A DNA stretch of 39,459 nt from Chlorobiota bacterium (lineage in GTDB: Bacteria > Bacteroidota > Bacteroidia > Bacteroidales > JAADJA01): NCBI GenBank assembly GCA_013151015.1, contig JAADJA010000107.1, positions 1 to 39,459 of the forward strand. The letters run 5' to 3'. This document shows positions 1 through 8,397 of the stretch, one piece after another. Each line of letters opens with the position of its first letter. Within the stretch, counting starts at the first letter, position 1. The notes beneath the pieces were generated by a model, which did not search any database, was not told the origin of the DNA, and saw nothing but the letters and a program-made list of their open reading frames with translations. The position numbers were made by a program, and so were the translations under genes.

Positions 1-74
1 TGACCAGAGCGTTAATAATGGTGCAAATATACTGATATTGAATTAATTATACAATAAAAATTTATCTTTCTATT

Positions 75-371
75 TTAGTAAAGTAGAATTACTTGCCCCG
101 ATGTATTCATTTGTTTTGAACCATGTTTTTTCAAAGCTTCAAAAACATCTTCTGTAATTGAATCTGGATTAAGAGTTTCAGATGAATTAACATAAAAAGT
201 AAAATATCTCAATTTATTTTCTCCTTTGTAATAACCAATCTGTTCAAAATTTAAGTTAATTCCAGATTCTGTTTTTTCTCCTTCACTTTCACTTGAAGCT
301 ACTGCTAAAACAATAAAAGCAACAACCACTAAAAGTGAAACAAAATGTTTTAAATAATTTTTTCTTTTCAT
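75..371 (-). CDS. Small membrane-anchored or exported protein, unknown function
   Basis: A 98-residue protein with a basic start (MKRKNYLKH) and one hydrophobic segment at about residues 9-26, then a polar, mostly extracytoplasmic tail. The segment ends in VLAVASSES, which could be a signal peptidase site or leave a single-pass anchor; there is no lipobox cysteine. It overlaps the preceding 136-residue gene by four bases (ATGA), so the two are probably translationally coupled. Both genes are clearly richer in A and T than the genes that follow, which fits accessory or recently acquired DNA. I do not recognise the family. It could be a shortened member of a larger family, because it stops soon after a conserved-looking HGSKQM segment, but I cannot show a truncation. 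Confidence 0.6.
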   Translation of the reverse strand: MKRKNYLKHFVSLLVVVAFIVLAVASSESEGEKTESGINLNFEQIGYYKGENKLRYFTFYVNSSETLNPDSITEDVFEALKKHGSKQMNTSGQVILLY

Positions 372-778
372 TTTTTTACTCCTTTTAATTTAAATGTTAA
401 TAAAATTGGAAATATTGATGCTACTATTATAAATATTAAATCAATATAGTCAAATGTTCCTATAATAAATTTTGGTTTCTGTAAAATCTCAAATAAAATT
501 CCAGTCAAAAACGATATTATAATCCATATAATACAAGGTTTACTTAAAGTAAAGTTCCATATTGTAACAATCAACAAAATCAAAGCAAACATCCATAAGG
601 CATCAGGAAGTGAATATATAAACCAATTTGGAAGCTTAATAAGCGAACAATAATCTTTGATTACTTCCATATGTATCAGTCTGTTAATTATTAAGTTATC
701 TCTAAAACCTATATAAATTATCAATCCCAAAATTAGGGATACTGAAATTATCAAATATGTTATCGTCTTAATTCTCAT
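368..778 (-). CDS. Small polytopic membrane protein, possibly VanZ-like
   Basis: A 136-residue, very hydrophobic protein with about four predicted membrane segments, near residues 7-25, 55-75, 82-98 and 112-130. The pattern of aspartates near the membrane (YSLPDALW and later GTFDYIDL) resembles small VanZ-like membrane proteins, but the match is weak and no catalytic motif is visible. It is the first gene of a two-gene minus-strand pair, and its stop overlaps the start of the next gene by four bases. The role is unknown; the VanZ-like label is an inference from topology and residue pattern. Confidence 0.55.
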   Translation of the reverse strand: MRIKTITYLIISVSLILGLIIYIGFRDNLIINRLIHMEVIKDYCSLIKLPNWFIYSLPDALWMFALILLIVTIWNFTLSKPCIIWIIISFLTGILFEILQKPKFIIGTFDYIDLIFIIVASIFPILLTFKLKGVKK

Positions 779-946
779 TTATTATGCCTAACATGTTTAC
801 ATAAAACACGCCCTCTTTTTCCATGAAAAGGAGATTGCAATTAATTGTCCCGTTCAAATTCAGAAATTAAACCTTTTGCACTCGTTTACAAACGACTAAC
901 AACCTTTTGTTCCCGGATAGATCAATCACATTTAAAAAAAGCGTGC

Positions 947-1702
947 TTATTTCTTTTCCCCTGTTGCCGGTTCCTCCTTCTTTTCTGTTTCGGGCATATG
1001 GAAAATGGAATCGTCCACATCCATGTCGTATTCCACGGTTTCAACAATCACCTGGCTCTTTGTCTCGCCGTTCATTTTGCTTTCAACACTAAAGGGGACG
1101 ATAATTCCATCCATGTCTTTGTAATTGCCGAAATAGGTTTCACTTTCGATCTCGGCATCCCCCTGTTTCATAATGGAAGTCGTTTTTAGGAGGATGTGGT
1201 TTTCGGTATCGATAAATTGGTAAAAGACATTGCCGTTTTCGTTTGTGAACTTGAGCTTGTACACTTCAGTCCCTTCCATATCGTCCGTTCCCATCAATTC
1301 AAGCGTGTAACCTTTATCTGCATAGTCGTAAAGCATCCCGTCAAAATCGGCCTGCATTTTCATCGCATCCAGTCGTGTCCCTGAAAGCTCGACCGGGTCG
1401 GTGCTGCCCGTCCAGGGAGCAACCATCCAAGCGGTTTTCCCGTCAAAGGCCTGAATCATCGTGGCACCTCCTTGCATATCCACCTCAAGCCGAAACGAAT
1501 CCGGCCTTTTCTGAACCATCGTAAAGGGTGTTTCCATTCCCATTTGAATCGATTTTCCGGTGATCTTCATGCTGTTATGGGTCAGTTGTTTTTCCATGCC
1601 CACGGCTTCGTAATAAGAATTCAGTATTTCGTCCACACTTTGCGCCTGGATCCCAAAAACAGTTATTGCCACAAAAGCAATACTCATAAATAGTTTTTTC
1701 AT
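947..1702 (-). CDS. LolA-like outer-membrane lipoprotein-sorting family protein
   Basis: A 251-residue exported protein. A Sec signal peptide (MKKLFMSIAFVAITVFGIQA, then QSVDE) is followed by a LolA/LolB-like half-barrel body with the usual opening of the Bacteroidota family (VDEILNSYYEAVG), a KRPDSFRLEV strand region, an AFDGKTAWMV strand and a late IVPFSVESKMNGE segment. Such proteins bind lipoproteins or lipids in a hydrophobic cavity in the periplasm. Many Bacteroidota genomes have several paralogues, and this one need not be the true LolA. The last about 20 residues are charged and low in complexity (KKEEPATGEKK). It stands alone on the minus strand. A TATTTTTG box lies on the same strand at 1919-1912, but it is over 200 bases from the start. 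Confidence 0.8.
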   Translation of the reverse strand: MKKLFMSIAFVAITVFGIQAQSVDEILNSYYEAVGMEKQLTHNSMKITGKSIQMGMETPFTMVQKRPDSFRLEVDMQGGATMIQAFDGKTAWMVAPWTGSTDPVELSGTRLDAMKMQADFDGMLYDYADKGYTLELMGTDDMEGTEVYKLKFTNENGNVFYQFIDTENHILLKTTSIMKQGDAEIESETYFGNYKDMDGIIVPFSVESKMNGETKSQVIVETVEYDMDVDDSIFHMPETEKKEEPATGEKK

Positions 1703-2144
1703 TTGTTTGATTTTTAATTAGTTTGTTTTGTATTTATTAAATCGCCGTTGATGCGCTAATTATTGTTTGCACACCCGCCTGCCAAAGTTTACGGCGGACA
1801 GGTTAGCGGCCTGATATTATTTATTCCTATGTACGCCCATTTGTGTCATTAAGTCTAATGTGTCAAAAAAACCAACCATCGAAATTTTATTTTTATTGGT
1901 TAACAAGGATACAAAAATAGGCAAAAAACACAGCCAAACGATATGGGGCGGACAAAATAAGGATGAACTGTTGATTCCAAGGTGTGAACTGTATTCAATC
2001 TTTCGCCAATAGTGCGTTTGAGGCCATTTTGCTTTTTGCGTCCAAAGCCATTTCATTTATTTTAATAAATGTGGAAAATTTTATTTCATCATTTAAGTAT
2101 TTATTTGTAAAATTGCAGCCGTTTTCAAAACCGAAAATTGACAG
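1703..2144. other. Divergent intergenic region upstream of atpB
   Basis: A 442-base gap between the divergent LolA-like gene and atpB. I find no convincing coding region; a 79-codon minus-strand frame at 1817-2056 has an implausible composition. It must hold the promoters for both sides. For atpB, TTTC at 2084-2087 and TAAAATTG at 2108-2115, 20 bases apart, are an imperfect match to the Bacteroidota promoter. A short GC-rich palindrome lies at 1774-1802. Many Bacteroidota have small accessory genes (AtpZ-like or bactofilin) just before atpB; none is seen here. Confidence 0.5.
1774..1802. repeat. Short GC-rich imperfect palindrome
   Basis: CCGCC at 1775-1779 pairs with GGCGG at 1793-1797 around an AT-rich centre, in an otherwise AT-rich gap. 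The sequence resembles short palindromic interspersed repeats seen between genes of many environmental bacteria. No second copy was found in this window, so repeat status is only inferred. Confidence 0.35.
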
Positions 2145-3233
2145 ATGAAGATTAAATACAAAGGTTTAAGTTTTATTCGGCAAATCGCCCTGATAGTGGG
2201 GGTTATGATTATTTCGACGCAGGTATCGTTCTCCAATGAATCGGAAGGGCGTCACCTCACCAACGACGAGGAAGTTTATGATGCGGGCAAAATGATCATC
2301 GAACACGTAATCGATGCACACGAATGGCACATTATGACCATTGGCAAAACACATGTTTCCGTGCCGCTTCCGGTTATTTTATACGACGAGGGGGAATTCG
2401 TGGTTTTTATGTCTTCGAAATTCCACCATGGCCACGAGGAATACAAAGGCTATAAACTGGAACTTGATGGTGAAAACAAAGGGAAGATCGTAAATGTTGA
2501 GAGCGGTGTTTTGCCATTGGACCTCTCGATTACCAAAAATGTTGCCGCTATGCTGATGAGCATGGTTTTTATCAGTTGGCTTTTTATTTCCATTGCACGT
2601 TCCTATACGAAAAGAAAGGGCATGGCGCCCAAAGGGATGCAATCATTGCTGGAACCGCTTATTATCTTTATCCGCGACGATGTGGCAAAGCCTTCGATAG
2701 GGGAAAAGAAATATGAGAAATACATGCCTTATCTGTTGACACTCTTCTTTTTTATTTTCCTGAACAATATGTTTGGGTTGATCCCATTTTTCCCGGGAGG
2801 GGCAAACCTTACTGGCAATATTGCGATAACCGGTGTGATGGCCGTTTTTACATTTCTCATAACCACTTTTAGTGCGAACAAGAATTATTGGGTCCATATC
2901 GTGAATACACCCGGGGTTCCGTGGTGGTTGAAAATCCCGATTCCGTTGATGCCGGTCGTGGAGATAATGGGCGTATTCACAAAGCCATTTGTCCTCATGG
3001 TCCGTTTGTTCGCAAACATTACCGCCGGGCATATAATTGTTTTGGGCTTTATGAGCCTCATATTTATTTTCGGGAACATGAACGTAGGCCTTGGATATGG
3101 CGTTTCGGTTGTTTCGGTTGCCTTTGCAATTTTTATGGGACTGCTTGAATTACTGGTTGCCTTTATCCAGGCATATGTGTTCACTTTGCTTTCGGCCTTA
3201 TACTTTGGAATGGCCATGGAAGAAAGCCATTGA
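2145..3233 (+). CDS. atpB: F-type ATP synthase subunit a
   Basis: Subunit a of the membrane Fo sector, which forms the two half-channels that bring protons to the c-ring. It is 362 residues, longer than the about 270 of E. coli, because it has a cleavable-looking signal segment (residues about 10-30) and a roughly 100-residue charged, His-rich domain before the first conserved helix, as is usual in Bacteroidota. The conserved core follows from about residue 130: IFLNNMFGLIPFFPGG, then MVRLFANITAGH, where Arg287 matches the essential E. coli Arg210, and a final helix pair ending in QAYVFTLLSALYFGMA. It starts the ATP synthase operon, and a 25-unit heptamer array separates it from atpE. Confidence 0.97.
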   Translation: MKIKYKGLSFIRQIALIVGVMIISTQVSFSNESEGRHLTNDEEVYDAGKMIIEHVIDAHEWHIMTIGKTHVSVPLPVILYDEGEFVVFMSSKFHHGHEEYKGYKLELDGENKGKIVNVESGVLPLDLSITKNVAAMLMSMVFISWLFISIARSYTKRKGMAPKGMQSLLEPLIIFIRDDVAKPSIGEKKYEKYMPYLLTLFFFIFLNNMFGLIPFFPGGANLTGNIAITGVMAVFTFLITTFSANKNYWVHIVNTPGVPWWLKIPIPLMPVVEIMGVFTKPFVLMVRLFANITAGHIIVLGFMSLIFIFGNMNVGLGYGVSVVSVAFAIFMGLLELLVAFIQAYVFTLLSALYFGMAMEESH

Positions 3234-3261
3234 TCGTAAATATAAACTCAAAGCACAATAC

Positions 3262-3436
3262 ACATAACTCATAACGCATAACACACAACTCATAACTCAT
3301 AACTCACAACTCTTAACTCTTAACTCTTAACTTTTAACTTTTAACTCATAACTCATAACACATAACACATAACTTTAAACACATAACCCATAACACATAA
3401 CTTTAAACACATAACCCATAACACATAACGCATAAC
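3262..3436 (+). repeat. Heptanucleotide tandem array, 25 units
   Basis: Twenty-five gapless units of 7 bases (175 bases) between atpB and atpE. The consensus is NCATAAC, where the first base is T, A, C or G, with variant blocks TCTTAAC, TTTTAAC and TTTAAAC. The TTTAAAC-ACATAAC-CCATAAC-ACATAAC block is repeated once (3374-3401 and 3402-3429). There are no spacers, so this is not a CRISPR array. It has no start codon or strong hairpin on the plus strand and must be transcribed if atpB and atpE share a message. Confidence 0.95.
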
Positions 3437-3472
3437 AAATTTAGAAACTCAATACATTAATTATTCATTTAA

Positions 3473-3742
<270 letters not shown>

Positions 3743-3762
3743 TATTTTCAGCAACCTGGAAC

Positions 3763-3797
3763 ACTTTACACCTTGGCGGTTGGCCAAGGTGTAAAGT
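3763..3797 (+). promoter_or_regulatory. Perfect 15-bp stem-loop between atpE and atpF
   Basis: ACTTTACACCTTGGC (3763-3777) pairs without mismatch with 3783-3797 around a GGTTG loop. No T-run follows, so it is not a standard intrinsic terminator. Just after the c-subunit gene, such a hairpin could protect the upstream mRNA 3' end or act as a processing or partial-termination site, giving more c subunit than b or delta. The structure is seen; the role is inferred. Confidence 0.75.
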
Positions 3798-3859
3798 TGT
3801 TTGAAATAATTAATGAATAGTAGTTTTTTGAAAGGAATAATCATTAAAAAAACAACAGA

Positions 3860-4354
3860 ATGGAATTAGTACAACCGGGAATAGGACTTATATTTTGGAT
3901 GACCCTGTCATTTGCGGCCTTGATTTTTATCCTTGCAAAGTTTGCCTGGAAACCGATTTTAAAAGGGCTTCACGAACGGGAAGCATCTATTGACGATGCT
4001 TTGAACGCGGCCAACAAAGCAAGGGAAGACATGAAAGCCTTGAAATTCAGCAATGAACAAATGTTGAAGGAAGCCAAAGAAGACCGGGACGTGATTTTAA
4101 GGGAAGCAAGGGCCATAAAGGACAAGGTAATCGATGAGGCAAAAGAAAAAGCCAGTGCCGAAGCTGCCCGCATTGTTGAAGCAGCCAAAGAAAACATCCA
4201 GTACGAGAAGATGGCCGCCATCACCGATTTGAAAAACCAACTTGCAACTTTGTCCATCGAAATTGCCGAAAAAGTCCTGAAAGAGGAACTGTCGGCAAAA
4301 AACAAGCATAAGGATTTGGTGGAGAGGTTGATTGGCGAGGTGAAGTTTAATTAA
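3860..4354 (+). CDS. atpF: F-type ATP synthase subunit b
   Basis: The 164-residue peripheral-stalk subunit that ties F1 to Fo. One N-terminal membrane helix (about residues 8-28, IFWMTLSFAALIFILAKFAW) is followed by KPILKGLHEREASIDDAL, the conserved entry to a long charged coiled coil that runs to the C-terminus and binds the delta subunit. Length is typical (about 155-170). It follows the atpE hairpin by 62 bases, and atpH starts 17 bases after its stop. Confidence 0.96.
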   Translation: MELVQPGIGLIFWMTLSFAALIFILAKFAWKPILKGLHEREASIDDALNAANKAREDMKALKFSNEQMLKEAKEDRDVILREARAIKDKVIDEAKEKASAEAARIVEAAKENIQYEKMAAITDLKNQLATLSIEIAEKVLKEELSAKNKHKDLVERLIGEVKFN

Positions 4355-4371
4355 TAGGCAAGAGTTGTAAA

Positions 4372-4929
4372 ATGAAGGAAAAGAAAATTGCAAAACGTTA
4401 CGCTAAAGCATTGTTCGACCTTGCCGTTGAGCAGAATATCCTGGAAAAAATCAAGGCGGATGCCATGCTCGTGAACAGTGTGTGTGTGTCCAACCGCGAT
4501 TTCATGTTGGTTCTTCGCAGTCCCGTGATAAAAGACGTTAAGAAGATCAAGATCATAAAAGATATTTTTGGCGACAAGGTCCAGAAAATGACCCTGGTTT
4601 TTTTAAATATCATCACACGTAACCGTCGCGAAGCCTTTGTCCCGGAAATCACAACCCAATTTATTGAAATTTACAAGGAATATAAAAATATTATTACCGC
4701 ACATTTAACCACTGCCGTTAAGCTTGATTCAGGGATTAGCACAAAGATCAATTCCTTGCTGAAAGAGCAGACAAAGGCGGAAATTGAATTGCACGAAGAT
4801 GTCAATGAATCGATCATTGGTGGGTTTGTCCTCGAATTCGACGAGAAACAATACGATGCCAGCGTGGTCAAATACCTTCAGAACCTTCGGAAAGAATTTG
4901 ATAAAAACTTATATACAAAAGGATTATAA
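4372..4929 (+). CDS. atpH: F-type ATP synthase subunit delta
   Basis: The 185-residue delta (OSCP) subunit at the top of the peripheral stalk, linking subunit b to the alpha subunits. The opening AKRYAKALFDLAVEQ is the family signature, and the C-terminal GGFVLEFDEKQYDASVVKYL matches the conserved C-terminal domain. Length is normal (about 175-185). The gene lies between atpF and atpA with short gaps, as expected for one operon. Confidence 0.96.
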   Translation: MKEKKIAKRYAKALFDLAVEQNILEKIKADAMLVNSVCVSNRDFMLVLRSPVIKDVKKIKIIKDIFGDKVQKMTLVFLNIITRNRREAFVPEITTQFIEIYKEYKNIITAHLTTAVKLDSGISTKINSLLKEQTKAEIELHEDVNESIIGGFVLEFDEKQYDASVVKYLQNLRKEFDKNLYTKGL

Positions 4930-4953
4930 CCGAACAATAAACAAATAAACAAT

Positions 4954-6537
4954 ATGGCAGAAATTAAACCCGCTGAGGTATCGGCTATTTTACGACAGGA
5001 ATTATCAGGATTTACTGATGCCGCACAACTTGAGGAAATTGGTACAGTATTGCAAGTTGGTGATGGTATTGCCCGTATTTACGGATTGAACAATGTTCAG
5101 GCAGGAGAATTAATCGAGTTTGAGGAAACAGGTTTGATGGGGATTGTCCTGAATCTGGAGGAAGATAACGTGGGGGCTGTATTGCTCGGCGATTCCGTTG
5201 GGATCAACGAAGGCGATAAAGTAAAACGGACAGGCAGGATCGCTTCCCTTGATGTGGGTGAAGGAATGTTGGGACGTGTTATCAATACCCTTGGCGTACC
5301 CATCGATGGAAAAGGCGAGATCAAAGGCAAAACCTATGAATTACCCCTGGAAAGAAAAGCCCCTGGCGTAATCTACCGCCAGCCGGTGACAGAGCCTTTG
5401 CAGACAGGTATCAAAGCAATTGATGCCATGATCCCCATCGGAAGGGGGCAGCGTGAGCTGATTATTGGTGACAGGCAGACCGGGAAAACGGCTATTGCCA
5501 TTGACACAATCATCAACCAAAAAGAAAACTTTGAAAAAGGGGAACCCGTTTATTGTATTTATGTTGCCGTGGGACAAAAAGGTTCAACGATTGCCAATAT
5601 ACAAAAAACACTTGAGGCCCATGGCGCCATGGAATATACGGTGATAGTTGCCGCAACGGCTTCCTATCCGGCGGCCATGCAATTTTACGCTCCATTTGCC
5701 GGAGCTACCATTGGTGAGTTTTTCAGGGACACGGGAAGAGCTGCCTTGATTATTTATGACGACCTTTCTAAACAGGCCGTTGCTTATCGCGAGGTTTCCT
5801 TATTGCTCCGTCGCCCACCGGGACGTGAAGCATATCCTGGGGATGTTTTCTATCTTCACTCAAGATTGTTGGAAAGGGCAGCCAAAATCATCGCATCCGA
5901 TGAAATTGCCCTCAAGATGAACGATCTTCCAGAAGTGTTGAAACCCATTGCCAAAGGGGGGGGCTCTTTAACGGCCCTACCGATTATCGAAACACAGGCA
6001 GGTGACGTTTCGGCTTATATCCCTACAAACGTGATTTCCATTACCGATGGACAAATTTTCCTTGAGATCAACCTGTTCAACTCAGGTATTCGTCCAGCTA
6101 TCAACGTGGGTATCTCGGTTTCGCGCGTAGGAGGCAATGCCCAGATAAAATCGATGAAAAAGGTATCGGGCACATTGAAACTCGACCAGGCTCAATACCG
6201 CGAACTTGAGGCTTTTGCAAAGTTTGGGTCTGATCTCGATGCCGCCACCATGGCCGTCCTTGACAAAGGAAAGCGAAATGTGGAAATCCTGAAGCAACCC
6301 CAATACACACCATTCCCCGTTGAAAAACAAACTGCCATTATTTATTGTGGCGTGAAAGGTTTGTTGCTAGATGTTCCCGTGGAGCGCGTGAGGGACTTTG
6401 AGGATGCCTTCCTCCTTCATTTGGAGAAAAACCATAGCAATATCCTGGAAACGATCAAACAAGGGAAACTCACCGATGAGGTCATCAATGTACTTGAGAA
6501 AGAGGCGAAGGACATGGTGGAGCGATATAAAAAATAG
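4954..6537 (+). CDS. atpA: F-type ATP synthase subunit alpha
   Basis: The 527-residue nucleotide-binding alpha subunit of the F1 head. The N-terminal beta-barrel domain includes [19 protein letters not shown]. The P-loop GDRQTGKT is at residues 172-179, and the family signature around [14 protein letters not shown] is intact. Alpha sites bind nucleotide but do not hydrolyse it; catalysis needs the beta subunit, whose gene is not in this window. Length is normal. The neighbours are atpH upstream and atpG 59 bases downstream. Confidence 0.98.
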   Translation: MAEIKPAEVSAILRQELSGFTDAAQLEEIGTVLQVGDGIARIYGLNNVQAGELIEFEETGLMGIVLNLEEDNVGAVLLGDSVGINEGDKVKRTGRIASLDVGEGMLGRVINTLGVPIDGKGEIKGKTYELPLERKAPGVIYRQPVTEPLQTGIKAIDAMIPIGRGQRELIIGDRQTGKTAIAIDTIINQKENFEKGEPVYCIYVAVGQKGSTIANIQKTLEAHGAMEYTVIVAATASYPAAMQFYAPFAGATIGEFFRDTGRAALIIYDDLSKQAVAYREVSLLLRRPPGREAYPGDVFYLHSRLLERAAKIIASDEIALKMNDLPEVLKPIAKGGGSLTALPIIETQAGDVSAYIPTNVISITDGQIFLEINLFNSGIRPAINVGISVSRVGGNAQIKSMKKVSGTLKLDQAQYRELEAFAKFGSDLDAATMAVLDKGKRNVEILKQPQYTPFPVEKQTAIIYCGVKGLLLDVPVERVRDFEDAFLLHLEKNHSNILETIKQGKLTDEVINVLEKEAKDMVERYKK

Positions 6538-6596
6538 TGGGCTTTTTTGCCGGAACAACGGGTAACAAAAATTATCTGCAATAATAAGCTAAGTAA

Positions 6597-7493
6597 ATGG
6601 CCAATTTAAAAGAAGTAAGGATACGTATCACATCTGTGCAATCGACGCAGCAAATTACCAGTGCCATGAAAATGGTTGCTGCGTCCAAGTTGCGAAGGGC
6701 ACAGAATGCAATTTTGCAGATGCGTCCGTATGCAGCTAAGCTGAAAGAGATATTACAGAATTTGAGTGCGAGCCTGGATGTTTCCGATGACAGCAGCATC
6801 TATTCCGAAATGAGGGCTCCCAACAAAGTGCTCATTGTCGTGATAGCATCCAATCGGGGATTGTGCGGGGCTTTTAACGCAAATGTGATTAAAATGGCCA
6901 ACAACCTGATCAGGGAGAAATATCAGGAACAATTTGATAAGGGAAATTTGAGCCTTGTTACCATTGGAAAAAAAGTGTCCGAGTTTTTTGGTAAAAGGGA
7001 GGAGTTCAATGTGCTTGAGGTGCATGACGATATTTACAACGATTTGAGTTTTGAAAAAGTCAGCGTGATTGCTGAAAATTTGATGGATGGGTTTGAGGAT
7101 AAAAAGTTCGACCGCATCGAAGTGATTTATAACCAGTTTAAAAATGCGGCTTCCCAAATTTTGACAACCGAACAGTTTTTACCTGTGGAGAAAATTGGCG
7201 GTGACGAAGCTGAAGCCGAAAAACAAGAGAATATTGATTATGTTTTTGAGCCTGGTAAAGAAGAGATTGTGCACGACCTGATCCCAAAATCATTAAAGAT
7301 TCAACTGTATAAGGCAATCCTCGATTCCAATGCTTCGGAACATGGTGCACGGATGACAGCCATGCACAAGGCTACCGACAATGCCCAGGAAATGCTGAAA
7401 GACCTGAACCTTGCTTACAATAAAGCCCGTCAGGCTGCCATTACAAACGAAATCCTTGAAATTGTTTCGGGTGCCGAAGCCTTAAAAGGATAA
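6597..7493 (+). CDS. atpG: F-type ATP synthase subunit gamma
   Basis: The 298-residue central-stalk rotor subunit. Both conserved ends are present: the N-terminal helix (residues 1-36, with TQQITSAMKMVAASKLRRAQ) and the C-terminal helix (ARMTAMHKATDNAQ to AAITNEILEIVSGAEAL), which together form the rotating coiled coil. The middle domain includes SNRGLCGAFN. It is the last ATP synthase gene here. In many Bacteroidota the beta and epsilon genes (atpD, atpC) form a separate operon, which explains their absence. The gene is followed directly by a second simple-repeat array. Confidence 0.97.
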   Translation: MANLKEVRIRITSVQSTQQITSAMKMVAASKLRRAQNAILQMRPYAAKLKEILQNLSASLDVSDDSSIYSEMRAPNKVLIVVIASNRGLCGAFNANVIKMANNLIREKYQEQFDKGNLSLVTIGKKVSEFFGKREEFNVLEVHDDIYNDLSFEKVSVIAENLMDGFEDKKFDRIEVIYNQFKNAASQILTTEQFLPVEKIGGDEAEAEKQENIDYVFEPGKEEIVHDLIPKSLKIQLYKAILDSNASEHGARMTAMHKATDNAQEMLKDLNLAYNKARQAAITNEILEIVSGAEALKG

Positions 7494-7528
7494 AAAAAAT
7501 GTTAAAAGTTAGGGGGTAAAGGAAAAAC

Positions 7529-7670
7529 GCATAACACGTAACTCTTTAACCCATAACGCATAACTTATAACCCATAACGCATAACTTATAACCCTTTAAC
7601 CCATAACTTATAACCCTTTAACCCATAACTTATAACCCTTTAACCCATAACTTATAACCCTTTAACCCAT
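7529..7670 (+). repeat. Heptamer-derived tandem array upstream of ferritin
   Basis: About 142 bases made of 7-base units of the same family as the array at 3262 (GCATAAC, CCATAAC, TTATAAC) with 8-base CCTTTAAC units inserted. From 7579 to 7666 the units have grown into a 22-base composite (N-CATAAC, TTATAAC, CCTTTAAC) present four times. The array stops 6 bases before the ferritin start codon, so any promoter or ribosome site for ferritin must lie inside or upstream of it. Confidence 0.93.
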
Positions 7671-7676
7671 TGCCCT

Positions 7677-8195
7677 ATGATCTCAAAAAAAGTTGAATCT
7701 GCATTAATTTCCCAAATCCAATTGGAAGAACAATCTTCAAGGATATATATGGCCATGGCTTCATGGTGCGAGGTAAACGGCTTCCCCGGAGCTGCCAATT
7801 TCCTGTACACGCACTCTGACGAGGAACGTTTGCATATGACAAAATTAATCAAGTATGTAAACGATAAAGGGGGCTATGCAGTAATGCAAACACTGGAAAT
7901 GCCAGAAAGCAAATTTGAATCCCTGTTGGAGGTTTTCGAGAAAATCCTAAAACATGAGGAGTTCATTACCGAATCCATCAACCAGCTTTTTGAAACGGCT
8001 TTCAAAGCCAAAGACTTTACAACAAGCCAATTCCTGCAATGGTACATCGAAGAGCAAATTGAAGAAGAAAGCATGTTCAAAGGTATCCTTGATAAATTTC
8101 GGCTGGCCGGAAACCAAACCGGAGGTTTGTTCCACCTTGACAAGGAATTGGACGCCCTTGCTGTTGCGAAACCGGCAACCAATCCGGCACAATAA
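7677..8195 (+). CDS. ftnA: Non-haem bacterial ferritin
   Basis: A 172-residue ferritin of the bacterial FtnA type, which oxidises Fe2+ and stores iron in a 24-mer shell in the cytoplasm. The ferroxidase ligands fall at the same positions as in E. coli FtnA: Glu17, Glu50 and His53 (in DEERLHM), Glu94, Gln127 and Glu130. Length matches the family. The last about 15 residues (VAKPATNPAQ) are a low-complexity extension. The start codon lies directly after a simple-repeat array with no clear Shine-Dalgarno, so expression may depend on the array. An intrinsic terminator follows at 8221. Confidence 0.95.
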   Translation: MISKKVESALISQIQLEEQSSRIYMAMASWCEVNGFPGAANFLYTHSDEERLHMTKLIKYVNDKGGYAVMQTLEMPESKFESLLEVFEKILKHEEFITESINQLFETAFKAKDFTTSQFLQWYIEEQIEEESMFKGILDKFRLAGNQTGGLFHLDKELDALAVAKPATNPAQ

Positions 8196-8220
8196 TATTT
8201 GAACCCCAAAAGAATTAAAG

Positions 8221-8250
8221 GCCTTTGCATTTGCAAGGGCTTTTTTGTTT
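8221..8250 (+). terminator. Intrinsic terminator after ferritin
   Basis: GCCTTTGC and GCAAGGGC (8221-8228 and 8233-8240) form an 8-bp stem with one G-T pair around an ATTT loop, followed by a run of T from 8241. It lies 25 bases after the ferritin stop. Confidence 0.85.
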
Positions 8251-8397
8251 TCGTTTAAAGGATGATGCAGTAAGTGTCCCCGCTTGCATATAAATCAGGA
8301 TTATATTCTTGATAACAAAACGGTTTCGGTTATTTATGTACCTTTATGCAACGTTTTTGATTTCATATTAGTCAATTATGTAAGCCAATCAAATAGC

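Noticed and set aside
1817-2056. 79-codon minus-strand frame before atpB as a gene
   Set aside because: Trp- and His-rich composition, no signal or domain, no promoter; the gap behaves as intergenic DNA.
3262-3436. CRISPR array
   Set aside because: Units are 7 bases with no spacers and no cas genes nearby.
8284-8397. The 38-codon upstream extension of the adhesin gene
   Set aside because: The signal peptide begins at 8398; the extension is AT-rich leader without coding character.
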